Shown here: piece after piece, positions 40,227 to 48,012 of the stretch
Layout: every line of letters starts with the position of its first letter
How positions within the stretch are numbered: the first letter of the stretch is position 1
DNA from: Francisella sp. SYW-9
GTDB lineage: Bacteria; Pseudomonadota; Gammaproteobacteria; Francisellales; Francisellaceae
NCBI RefSeq assembly: GCF_008711465.1
Contig: NZ_VXKQ01000018.1
Coordinates: 62,001-126,000, forward strand
DNA: 64,000 nt
Direction: 5' to 3'
The notes under the pieces: model-generated
Database searches by the model: none
Told to the model about the DNA's origin: nothing
What the model saw: only the letters and a program-made list of their open reading frames with translations
Made by a program: the position numbers and the translations under genes

Positions 40227-41420
40227 ATGTCAAAAGATACATTTAAAAAAATATCTTCAGAAAGAACAGTGATATTGATTATCTGTCTGTTAGGGGTTAT
40301 GTCTCAGTTTGCTACAGACAGTTTCTCACCGTCTTTACCACATATTATGAGCTATTTTGGAGCAGCAGCAAAAGATGTTAAGCTTACTGTTGGAATATAT
40401 TTTTTAGGTATGACTTGCTCTGTGTTTGGTTTTGGTTATATTTCTGATAAATATGGTCGTAAACAAGCTCTTTTATTCGGATATATTGTTTTTTGTTTGG
40501 CTAGCATTTTATGTATGTTAGCACAAAGTGAAGATCAGTTATTATTCTTTCGTTTTCTACAAGGTGTAGGTATGGGAAGCTCTTTTATCTCTTTTAGAGC
40601 TATTATGAAGGATGTATTTAGTGATAATAGTTCTTTAGCTAAGGCTAGTCTTGTGATTTCTAGTATTGTATCTCTAACACCTCCTTTGGCACCTATAACA
40701 GGAGGAATAATTCAAGAATGTATAGGATGGCGTGGTAATTTTGCATTACATTCATTTATGGCGATTATTGTAATGATTCTGATTGTAAAGTATTTACATC
40801 TAGAAGTCATACCAAAGAGTAATACTAGGCTTCTAGAATCGTATAAGAAAATATTATCAAATAAAACTTTCGTTATAAATGCAGGTTGTAGTGGTTTAGC
40901 TTTATCATTAGTATTTGTATTTGTTACTCTTTCACCATTTCTTTTTCAGGTTCTTTTAAAATTTTCAGCATTTGAATTTTCACTTTTATCTACACTTGTT
41001 ATAGTACCACCAGCTTTATTTTTATTTTCTTTTAAAAATAAAGTAGGTAAATTAGATATGAATAAAGTTAGCTTATGTAGTGCATCTTTTTCTGTTTTTT
41101 GTGGATTAATGTTGGCTCTTTCGTATTTTATTTTCGGCTTAAATACTATAGTTATAATAGTGTTATGTGCCTTAGCATTTTGTGGTAATACTTTTCAATA
41201 CACTGCAACTTATGTATGTGCATACAAAGATGTTAATACAGAAGTCGGTGTAGCCTCAGCAATGTTTGGTTTTATACAGATTGCTGTTGCAACAGTGGTG
41301 TCATCTGCTATTTCATATGTGAATTTAAATAATCAGACTATTTTTGGAATATTGATGGCTACTCCTCCATTATTGATAGTATTGTTAAAAATAATTGATA
41401 TCAAAAGTAAGGCAAAGTAA
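40227..41420 (+). CDS. MFS multidrug transporter, Bcr/CflA family (second copy)
   Basis: 397 residues with twelve hydrophobic segments. Family markers include QFATDSFSPSLPHI in helix 1, GFGYISDKYGRKQ and RFLQGVGMGSSFISFRAI. It is a paralogue of the protein at 25914-27095 by family but not a close copy. It lies 21 bases after prmB on the same strand. Likely drug or metabolite efflux. Confidence 0.88.
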   Translation: MSKDTFKKISSERTVILIICLLGVMSQFATDSFSPSLPHIMSYFGAAAKDVKLTVGIYFLGMTCSVFGFGYISDKYGRKQALLFGYIVFCLASILCMLAQSEDQLLFFRFLQGVGMGSSFISFRAIMKDVFSDNSSLAKASLVISSIVSLTPPLAPITGGIIQECIGWRGNFALHSFMAIIVMILIVKYLHLEVIPKSNTRLLESYKKILSNKTFVINAGCSGLALSLVFVFVTLSPFLFQVLLKFSAFEFSLLSTLVIVPPALFLFSFKNKVGKLDMNKVSLCSASFSVFCGLMLALSYFIFGLNTIVIIVLCALAFCGNTFQYTATYVCAYKDVNTEVGVASAMFGFIQIAVATVVSSAISYVNLNNQTIFGILMATPPLLIVLLKIIDIKSKAK

Positions 41421-41506
41421 CAACTGTTTTACAAAATAAATCTTTTTTGCATAGTATATTCAAAACTAATACAATGGATAGTACTGTACTTTATGTAAAT
41501 GTGATT

Positions 41507-41890
41507 ATGAGAAAATTTAAATATATATTGGCAACGATGGCTTTAGCAACGCCTATTGTATCTTTAGCAGCAGATTACGCAGCATTAGAGAAGGAGCTAA
41601 AAACAGCGGAGTCTAACTCTCAGTCAAATTATGGTGGTGGTACATCTGCTATGCAAGGAGGTTTTGATCAACAGAAGCAACAAAATATTGGTAGATCAAT
41701 ATATGATCAAAATAGAGGTGTTTCTGAAAGACAGCAAGGAAATAATATAAAAACGACATATTTTGGAGATCAACAGGGCCAACAAAATTCGAGTAGATCA
41801 ATATATGAACAAAACAGAGAGAATTCTCAAGTTCAGCAAGGTTATAATCAAGAAAATAACATAAGGACGACTAGTTTTGAAGGTCAATAA
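41507..41890 (+). CDS. Secreted Gln/Asn-rich tandem-repeat protein, unknown function
   Basis: 127 residues from ATG 41507; a TTG 20 codons upstream is open but ATG 41507 begins a clean Sec signal peptide (cleavage predicted after SLA, residue 21). The mature protein starts with a short helix, then two diverged tandem repeats of about 35 residues sharing QQ-x-QQN-xx-RSIY(D/E)QNR, an N-rich stretch and NI(K/R)TT-x-F. Such low-complexity polar repeats suggest a disordered periplasmic or surface protein. I do not recognise a family. The end of the gene overlaps the possible start of the GNAT gene. Its ribosome binding site is weak. Confidence 0.6.
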   Translation: MRKFKYILATMALATPIVSLAADYAALEKELKTAESNSQSNYGGGTSAMQGGFDQQKQQNIGRSIYDQNRGVSERQQGNNIKTTYFGDQQGQQNSSRSIYEQNRENSQVQQGYNQENNIRTTSFEGQ

Positions 41891-42446
41891 AAAAACTCGT
41901 CTTAATCGTCAAATAGTTCTGGGGAAAACTTGTTTGAGCATAATCAATAAAAGAATCATTGAATTAGAAAAATTTACGCAAAAAAACATTCCTGAACTTT
42001 TATCTCAGTTAGAAGGTCAAGATATTCGTTTTTTATATCAATTTGGCGGTATTAATTATAAGTTTCCTCTTGACTCTAATCAAATAATACAAACCATGGA
42101 GAGTAGGTCTAATTTACTTTTTAATGTTTTAGATAATAATGGAAAATCTATAGGGCATTGCCAAATAATTAGATTAGATCAAAAAAATCGTAAAGCATCT
42201 ATAGGTAGGTTGCTCATATATAAAGAGTATCGATCCAAAGGTTATGGTAAATTGATGATACAAGGGCTTTTAGGTTTTGCTAAGTCTATAGGTCTACAGT
42301 ATATAACTCTTAGAGTTTTTGATTTTAATATTTCAGCAATTAAATGTTATGAAAATATGGGGTTTAAGAAGATTTTTGAAGAGTATTTAGATATTAAAGA
42401 TTTAGAAGAAAAATGGAAGATAATCTCAATGGAGATTGAGATTTAG
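41877..42446 (+). CDS. GNAT-family N-acetyltransferase
   Basis: Up to 189 residues. The acetyl-CoA site is in LLIYKEYRSKGYGKLMIQ (R/Q-x-x-G-x-G/A motif) and NISAIKCYENMGFKKI is the usual C-terminal motif B. The start is uncertain: TTG 41877 has AAGGA nine bases upstream inside the preceding gene, and TTG 41934 has GGGGA at 41921-41925; the first 19 codons do not look like a GNAT N-terminus. The substrate is unknown. The 3' 140 bases are duplicated at 44276-44416. Confidence 0.8.
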   Translation: MKVNKKTRLNRQIVLGKTCLSIINKRIIELEKFTQKNIPELLSQLEGQDIRFLYQFGGINYKFPLDSNQIIQTMESRSNLLFNVLDNNGKSIGHCQIIRLDQKNRKASIGRLLIYKEYRSKGYGKLMIQGLLGFAKSIGLQYITLRVFDFNISAIKCYENMGFKKIFEEYLDIKDLEEKWKIISMEIEI

Positions 42447-42617
42447 GATTATTATTTTTCTATAACTATATCAGGGAAGTGAGCTTTAACACACTTAGTA
42501 TAGTCACCTGGCGTGAACGCTGAATATGGAGTTTGATATCCTACAAGTTTACAAGCATATGATTTGCCGCCAGGATTATTGGCATTATAGCTAAAGTCTT
42601 GTTCCCAGTAGATTTTT
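42306..42617. repeat. Direct repeat, left copy (GNAT end plus chitinase end)
   Basis: This segment and 44276-44588 are diverged direct copies (offset 1971 bases across most of their length). It holds the last part of the intact GNAT gene and, on the opposite strand, a stop-containing fragment of the chitinase C-terminus. By eye there are about 18 mismatches in the roughly 165 aligned bases of the chitinase part. Confidence 0.9.
42452..42617 (-). pseudogene. Truncated C-terminal fragment of the GH19 chitinase
   Basis: Reading the minus strand gives 54 codons plus a stop beginning KIYWEQDFSYNANNPGGKSY and ending HFPDIVIEK. These match the last residues of the intact chitinase at 44423-46267 nearly perfectly at protein level. 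There is no start codon or upstream coding sequence. It is a relict created by duplication of the junction. Confidence 0.93.
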
Positions 42618-42641
42618 AATTCGTATTACTTTTTATCTATA

Positions 42642-44060
42642 TTAATTAATCTGATGCTTGATATTTGCTTTCGTAAGAAAATAAATCATCCATATAGCTG
42701 CAACAGCGCTAACTAAAACATATATAGAGTACGAATAGTTTGGTAAGACTGTATTCCATTGTAGCTGGAAGTTTAGACTTGATGACATCAAAATTGTAGC
42801 AATAATTGCTATGGAAAAACTACCTCCTAACTGAATTATTGCGCTATTAATTGTTGTTCCAGCAGAAATATCTTGTGGTTTTAGGCTTTTATAAACTCCT
42901 GTATCTAAAGCTATATTTAGCCCACTTAATGCCCACCCCATTAGGAAAATGGTAAGCACAAAAGCATATAAGTTAAAATATATGAAAATTGCAACTAATA
43001 ATAAATTAGTTACTACTACTAACACTAACATGATCAATATAAATTTTTGGAAAGAGAACCTTGCTAGTAAAGGTTTTATGAAGCGTTTAGCAATCCATAC
43101 ACCAATAAGCATTGGGAGTATAGTTAATCCAGAATTAAAAGCAGAAAAGCCTAGTTTTGTCTGTAAGTATAGCGGATATAGGAAGCTATACCCCATTAAA
43201 AATAATCTTGTAATAGTGTTCATGATAGCAAAAAAACGAAATGAAGGGTTTTTAAATAGTCTTAAATCAATAATGGGGTGGTTATATTTTTTTATATGTG
43301 CGAAATAAACAAGCATTAATAAAATACTAATAATAAAAGATGTTCCCTTGGTTGCTAGATTTATTGATTGTTCAGTAAGAGTGTCCATAGTAAATAACAA
43401 TAGTACGAGACTAGCACTTATCAAAATAAATCCAAATAGATCAAATTTGGGTACTGGTATAGGAGGTATTTTTGGAAAATAGTAATATAGAGACCATATT
43501 GCAAACAGCCCAACTGGAATGTTAATGAAGAATATGATTCGCCAATTTAACCAGGTTGTAATAGCACCTCCGACAAGAGGACCTAACAAAGGTCCCATTA
43601 CTACAATTGTTGAGATAAAAGACATTGCAGAGATAATATTTTTTGGATACATTTTAACCATAATTATTCGTGATACTGGCACAGAGAATGCACCACAAGC
43701 ACCCTGAAGAGCTCTAAATATAACAAGTTCGATTTCATTGTGAGATAAGCCACAGGCAATAGATGTTAAAATAAAGCCAGATGTTGCTAATAATAATACT
43801 CTGACAGCACCATATTTATCTGATACCCATGAAGCGCAAGGGATAAACATTCCAAGGGTTAGTAAATAAATAGATATAGCTATTTTGAGCTGGATTGGAT
43901 TGATTTTAAAGTCATATGCTATTTGTGGCAAAGATGTGCTTAGAACCATTATGTCTATCATTTCCATTAACATAATAAGAGCGATGGTCAGAAGAATAAG
44001 TCGATCTTTTTTATGAAAATGTTGGTTTGTATTTTCTAAAGAAGCTTTAGTGTGAATCAT
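42642..44060 (-). CDS. MFS drug transporter, DHA2 (14-TM, EmrB/QacA-like)
   Basis: 472 residues and about 14 hydrophobic segments. Markers are MEMIDIMVLSTSLPQIA in helix 1, PCASWVSDKYGAVRVLL, RALQGACGAFSVPVSR and GPLLGPLVGGAITTWLNWRIIFFINIP, the last diagnostic of DHA2. Likely efflux of lipophilic compounds. It lies exactly between two direct copies of the GNAT/chitinase junction, so the gene came in by, or was carried with, that duplication. No accompanying HlyD-type adaptor is present. Confidence 0.9.
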   Translation of the reverse strand: MIHTKASLENTNQHFHKKDRLILLTIALIMLMEMIDIMVLSTSLPQIAYDFKINPIQLKIAISIYLLTLGMFIPCASWVSDKYGAVRVLLLATSGFILTSIACGLSHNEIELVIFRALQGACGAFSVPVSRIIMVKMYPKNIISAMSFISTIVVMGPLLGPLVGGAITTWLNWRIIFFINIPVGLFAIWSLYYYFPKIPPIPVPKFDLFGFILISASLVLLLFTMDTLTEQSINLATKGTSFIISILLMLVYFAHIKKYNHPIIDLRLFKNPSFRFFAIMNTITRLFLMGYSFLYPLYLQTKLGFSAFNSGLTILPMLIGVWIAKRFIKPLLARFSFQKFILIMLVLVVVTNLLLVAIFIYFNLYAFVLTIFLMGWALSGLNIALDTGVYKSLKPQDISAGTTINSAIIQLGGSFSIAIIATILMSSSLNFQLQWNTVLPNYSYSIYVLVSAVAAIWMIYFLTKANIKHQIN

Positions 44061-44275
44061 ATGGTTTTAATATAATTAAATATTTTCTTAGGTAATTTAT
44101 CATATTATTATATTTACCTTTTTAAATATTTACCACTCTCTGCCTATTTGCACTTGTTTCTAAATATAACTTAATTGATTCACCTTAAATTCATACTGGT
44201 GCTTTGATATTTTATTTGTGCATATTTTAGAGGTTATCATAATTTTACATATCTAGGATAGTCGAATAAAGTTGT

Positions 44276-44416
44276 TATACAAAAGATAACGCTTAGAGTT
44301 TTTAATATTAAATGTTTATGAAATATTATAGGGTTTAAGAAGATCTTTGAAGAGTATTTAGATATCGTAAATTTAAAAGAAAAATGGAAGATAATCTCAA
44401 TGGAGATTGAGATTTA
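44276..44416 (+). pseudogene. Truncated 3' remnant of the GNAT gene
   Basis: The plus strand reads KKIFEEYLDIVNLKEKWKII and ends SMEIEI with a stop, matching the C-terminus of the GNAT protein at 41877-42446. About 14 bases are missing relative to the intact copy, and sequence before 44276 no longer resembles it. The rest of 44061-44275 shows no gene and probably holds the promoter of the DHA2 transporter. Confidence 0.88.
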
Positions 44417-44588
44417 GATTTATTATTTTGTTATAACTATATCAGGGAAGTGAGCTTTCACACACTTAGTGTAGTCACCTGGAGTAAATGCAGAATACGG
44501 TGTCTGGTATCCTACAAGTTTACAAGCATATGACTTACCGCCAGGGTTGTTAGCATTATAGCTAAAATCTTGTTCCCAGTAGATTTTA
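44276..44588. repeat. Direct repeat, right copy (GNAT end plus chitinase end)
   Basis: Partner of 42306-42617. In this copy the chitinase end is intact and the GNAT end is the remnant; in the left copy the reverse holds. The arrangement is what a single-crossover insertion, or an unequal tandem duplication followed by decay, would leave. Confidence 0.9.
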
Positions 44589-46267
44589 GTAGCGCCAGCA
44601 CCTTCTGCATCAAATTGTTTCATGCCTTTACATCCTAAAACTTCATTATTTGGTATAGTTACACCAAGTTGTTTAGCAAAGTTGTCATAATAGTCTATAC
44701 GGTTTTTAGATTGTGCAACTTCAACACTTCCGCCACACTCAACACCACCGTTAATTATTTGAGTAGTTACACCAAATCCTGGAGTTAGGCCATTACTAAT
44801 ATCACGTTCATTTGGCTGCCATGTACCATCTATTACATGAAGCATAGATGGTTTTGGTGGTTGAGGATAGACAAAGAAGAATACAGCAGATGCTAAATTC
44901 AGCCATGTGTCAGCAACTAGTTCAGGCTTATCTAATAAAGTTCTTACATCACCATATATTGCTTGAGAGAATGGTCCATAGTTATAGTTGTAGCTTAATT
45001 GTTTTGCACCACGACCAAAGTAAGATTTATAATCGCCATTTTCAAAAGTGCCACAAGGCCAAGTTTGCCCTTGCCATACATCAGGGTTACATTCACCATT
45101 ATAGCCGCCGCGCATATTTTCGTCCCAACCCATTTCACGAACATGGACTAGTCCTTGACGCCATTCAGGTACATCCCAGTGAGCAGTGTGCCCACCTGTT
45201 TCTTGTGTGAAATGAGCAAACATAGTAGCTAGTGATTTACGACAAATTGCGTCAGAATCTCTACCGTCTGTATATGTTCCACAGAATGCAGGGAATTTTG
45301 CAACAGCTTTTAAGAAGTTATCATAAGTATATTCAGGAGATCTTTTCGGGAACATATAATTCCAATCAGCTTCAGAGATTATACTTTCAACACGTTTTAC
45401 ATTCTCAGGATTATTAGGGTTATTAGCTGAGACAGCTTCTACAACCTTATTATCTCTTGTTACGATAGATTTTTTAACTTCACTCATAACGGGACCATTA
45501 GTTAACTCTTCTTCTTTTGCATTTAGAGCTGCTTGAGTAGTTGTATATGTATCACCAGGAGCTGGCGTTGGATCAGTAGGATCTGTCGGTTCACTAGGAT
45601 CAACTGGATCGGTTGGATTAACAGGATTAGTAGAGTCATATATATCCCAAGCCGTTTCCCAAGCTGTTCCAGAGCCTGGTGCATAAGCCCATGCTGCTGA
45701 ACTAGAACACCAAGCACCTACTCCAGATTTACATTGGTATAGTTTGCCATTTGAAGATACTATATCGCCACTTTTATACTGTGTGCCAGCATTATATGTT
45801 TGATAGTCACTACTTGGATCAGTTGGCTCAACTGGGTCTGTCGGTTCGACTGGATCTGTTGGTTCAACAGGGTCGGTAGGCTCAACTGGATCAACAGTTC
45901 CTCCATTACCAATATGGAAATTTAGAACATTGAATACAGGTTTGCTAGGGGAGAAGCTAAAGCTAATAGCTTGCCCAGCTTTTGCAATAGTTGGCTGACC
46001 TCCCCATTGTTTTGATGTGATTGAGACTGTACCGTTGCTTGCTTCTGTTAGAGTATGGTTTCCTATACCCCAGACACTGCCTACTTTACCATCACTTAGT
46101 TTAAAGCTAATTGGATTAGTTTCTAAGTTTGTATCTTTATCGCATTTAAAGGTGATCTTACCTGTCCAACCTGAGGTAACATCTTCTAATTTACAATCAG
46201 CAAAAGCTACTGTACTTATTAAAGACAGAGTTAACGCTGTGATTGTTTTTATATGTACCTGTATCAT
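44423..46267 (-). CDS. Secreted multidomain chitinase, GH19-type
   Basis: 614 residues from ATG 46267 (AAGGAG at 46275-46280 on the minus strand). A Sec signal ends near residue 23. Next come a beta-rich domain that looks like a polysaccharide-binding module (24-120), a VEPTDP-repeat linker (127-153), a CBM5/12 chitin-binding module (about 158-208, with YKSGDIVSSNGKLYQCK and AWETAWDIY), a second Pro-Thr linker, and a GH19-like catalytic domain (about 300-545). Its catalytic glutamate is E356 in AHFTQETGGH; YFGRGAKQLSYNYNYG and INGGVECGG are GH19 signatures. The product should hydrolyse chitin outside the cell. The well-known Francisella chitinases ChiA/ChiB are GH18, so this is a different family. 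The 3' end is duplicated upstream. Confidence 0.9.
   Translation of the reverse strand: MIQVHIKTITALTLSLISTVAFADCKLEDVTSGWTGKITFKCDKDTNLETNPISFKLSDGKVGSVWGIGNHTLTEASNGTVSITSKQWGGQPTIAKAGQAISFSFSPSKPVFNVLNFHIGNGGTVDPVEPTDPVEPTDPVEPTDPVEPTDPSSDYQTYNAGTQYKSGDIVSSNGKLYQCKSGVGAWCSSSAAWAYAPGSGTAWETAWDIYDSTNPVNPTDPVDPSEPTDPTDPTPAPGDTYTTTQAALNAKEEELTNGPVMSEVKKSIVTRDNKVVEAVSANNPNNPENVKRVESIISEADWNYMFPKRSPEYTYDNFLKAVAKFPAFCGTYTDGRDSDAICRKSLATMFAHFTQETGGHTAHWDVPEWRQGLVHVREMGWDENMRGGYNGECNPDVWQGQTWPCGTFENGDYKSYFGRGAKQLSYNYNYGPFSQAIYGDVRTLLDKPELVADTWLNLASAVFFFVYPQPPKPSMLHVIDGTWQPNERDISNGLTPGFGVTTQIINGGVECGGSVEVAQSKNRIDYYDNFAKQLGVTIPNNEVLGCKGMKQFDAEGAGATKIYWEQDFSYNANNPGGKSYACKLVGYQTPYSAFTPGDYTKCVKAHFPDIVITK
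45815..45892 (-). repeat. VEPTDP-coding tandem repeat in the chitinase linker
   Basis: An 18-base unit coding VEPTDP is repeated four times with synonymous differences between copies, so selection keeps the protein linker while the DNA has drifted. It joins two carbohydrate-binding modules. Confidence 0.8.
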
Positions 46268-46316
46268 TTTAGTACTCCTTATATTAATATACAGTTTTAT
46301 ACTAGTCGTCACTATG

Positions 46317-46339
46317 GACATATTTCGAGTTTATATGTC
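46317..46339. promoter_or_regulatory. Inverted repeat upstream of the chitinase gene
   Basis: GACATAT (46317-46323) and ATATGTC (46333-46339) are perfect arms around a nine-base loop, about 50 bases upstream of the chitinase start. Seven T follow on the plus strand, but no plus-strand gene precedes it, so an operator for chitinase is likelier than a terminator. Confidence 0.35.
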
Positions 46340-46469
46340 TTTTTTTACCAAAACAACGACTTTTGATATATAAAATAATAGCTTAATTTAGAGTAAATTT
46401 AATATTGTTAAAATTGATAGTTTGAGTTAAAAAATAACAAGTTTATATTAATATTTAGTTAGGATAAAT

Positions 46470-46937
46470 TTATTTATGATAAGGGTGACCTTCTAAAATT
46501 GTATAAGCTCTATATAACTGTTCTGCAATAATAATACGCACAATAGGATGTGGAAACGTCATTTTAGATATGGATATTTTTTCTTTAGCAATATCTTTAA
46601 TACTTTGATGAATCCCATCTGGACCACCGATTAATATTACAACATTTGGATTATTAAATTTCCAGTTTTGCATTTTATCAGCTAGATCTTCTGTAGATAT
46701 GATTTTAGATTTCACATCAAGGATAACTAAGTGATCAGAGTTATTGATCTTGCTTAAAATTATCTTAGCTTCTTGTTCCATCCAGATACTTGGATTACCT
46801 GTTTTAGTTCTTTTTGCTATTGGAAGCTCTATTAGCTCAAGTGGAATAGATTTACTAAGTCTTTTCTTATACTCATTAAATCCATCTATAACCCACTTAG
46901 GTGGTTTTTCTCCTAGAGATATTATTTTTATTTTCAT
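46470..46937 (-). CDS. rlmH: 23S rRNA pseudouridine-1915 N3-methyltransferase RlmH
   Basis: 155 residues, exactly the family length. SPOUT-fold features are IGGPDGIHQSIKDIA and the C-terminal HPIVRIIIAEQLYRAYTILEGHPYHK region (knot plus the terminal HPYHK). The N-terminus MKIKIISLGEKPPKWV is typical. It methylates pseudouridine 1915 in helix 69. It is three bases downstream of yaaA on the same strand. Confidence 0.97.
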   Translation of the reverse strand: MKIKIISLGEKPPKWVIDGFNEYKKRLSKSIPLELIELPIAKRTKTGNPSIWMEQEAKIILSKINNSDHLVILDVKSKIISTEDLADKMQNWKFNNPNVVILIGGPDGIHQSIKDIAKEKISISKMTFPHPIVRIIIAEQLYRAYTILEGHPYHK

Positions 46938-46940
46938 ATA

Positions 46941-47705
46941 CTATCTTGTAAAACAGATAAGATCATCTTTGGATAGATCTTGGTTAAACTCATACCCGGC
47001 AACATTAAACTTTTTAATGCTATTAATATCTTCTATTTGATTCTCAAGGATAAACCTTGTCATTAATCCACGAGCTTTTTTAGCATGAATACCAATAGTT
47101 TTAAAAGTACCATTTTTGTTCTCTTTAAAATCTATATCTAACCATTTAGCATCAAGAGCTTTTTTGTCTATAGCTTGTGAATATTCGTTAGAAGCAAGAT
47201 TAATTAGAGTTTTATTCTTCTGCTTAGCAAAGAAGCTATTTAATTGTGGTGTGATTTTAGCTTGCCAGTATTTGTGTAGGATTTTTTCATCAATTTTTAC
47301 TTTTGTACCCATTTCCAGTCTATAAGCTTGTATCAAATCAAGAGGGCGGATAAGACCATATAGACCAGATAACATTAATAAATGATCTTGCGCATATTTG
47401 ATTGTTTTAGTATCAAGGGTCTCAGCATCTAAACCCTTATAAACATCACCGCTAAAAGTGAAAATAGCAGCTTTAGAGTTTGAAGTATTATAGTTATTTG
47501 GATCGAAACTATTATGTTTATCAAATACTTCTTGAGCCAATTTAGGACTAATTTTCATAAGTTTTTCAATTTCATCTACTTCATAATGTTTTAACTTATT
47601 AATCAAAAGATTGATCTGATCTTTAAATATAGGCTGTGTAAAGTCGTAGTTTTCTTTTAAAGAGTCAAAGTTTTGGCTCTTTGCTGGAGATATTACTATA
47701 ATCAT
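46941..47705 (-). CDS. yaaA: Peroxide stress protein YaaA (DUF328)
   Basis: 254 residues from ATG 47705 (E. coli YaaA 258); a longer frame begins 14 codons upstream but MIIVISPAKSQNFD is the standard family start. Further markers are FSGDVYKGLDAETL, SGLYGLIRPLDLIQAYRLEMGTK and the C-terminal HAKKARGLMTRFI. YaaA lowers free iron and DNA damage during peroxide stress. It is divergent from ffs. Confidence 0.95.
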   Translation of the reverse strand: MIIVISPAKSQNFDSLKENYDFTQPIFKDQINLLINKLKHYEVDEIEKLMKISPKLAQEVFDKHNSFDPNNYNTSNSKAAIFTFSGDVYKGLDAETLDTKTIKYAQDHLLMLSGLYGLIRPLDLIQAYRLEMGTKVKIDEKILHKYWQAKITPQLNSFFAKQKNKTLINLASNEYSQAIDKKALDAKWLDIDFKENKNGTFKTIGIHAKKARGLMTRFILENQIEDINSIKKFNVAGYEFNQDLSKDDLICFTR

Positions 47706-47780
47706 TTTATTACTATTTTGTGAATACTTTTGGCTTAATAATACCAATTTATATTAGATAATGGAATTTGCTTTGTTAGC

Positions 47781-47809
47781 TTGTAATTTATATATATATC
47801 TAGTAACAT
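47781..47809 (+). promoter_or_regulatory. ffs promoter
   Basis: -35 TTGTAA (47781-47786), 17-base spacer, -10 TAACAT (47804-47809); the first base of the RNA helix at 47816 is seven bases further, exactly where transcription should begin. Confidence 0.65.
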
Positions 47810-47815
47810 ATGCAT

Positions 47816-47919
47816 TGCTAACTTGGTTTCCACGCAATGGTAGATTGTGAACCCCGCTAGATCCGGAAGGAAGCAACGGTAACAGTTAATCCATGTGCCG
47901 TGTCAAGGCTAAGTTAGCA
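47816..47919 (+). ncRNA. ffs: 4.5S signal recognition particle RNA
   Basis: About 104 nucleotides. The ends pair (TGCTAACTTGG with TAAGTTAGCA) into a long hairpin and the apical region has AGATCCGGAAGGAAGCAAC, the conserved Ffh-binding loop with GGAA/AGCA internal loops. This is the small bacterial SRP RNA that guides membrane proteins to FtsY/SecYEG. A clear promoter precedes it. Confidence 0.96.
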
Positions 47920-48012
47920 CTTCGAATATTTAAATCATTTTGGTATATCATTTATAATATTACTGCTTTAAAGTATGATTTAATAAATATAAATCATGTT
48001 TCTTGTTATAAA

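Noticed and set aside
42306-44588. Insertion sequence or composite transposon
   Set aside because: No transposase, no terminal inverted repeats and no short target duplication; the repeats are ends of normal genes.
46317-46347. Intrinsic terminator (hairpin plus seven T on the plus strand)
   Set aside because: No plus-strand gene precedes it; its position before the chitinase gene suits an operator better.
47893-48012. N-terminal extension of the serine hydrolase
   Set aside because: It would overlap the 4.5S RNA gene and the added residues do not fit the family; ATG 48013 is preferred.
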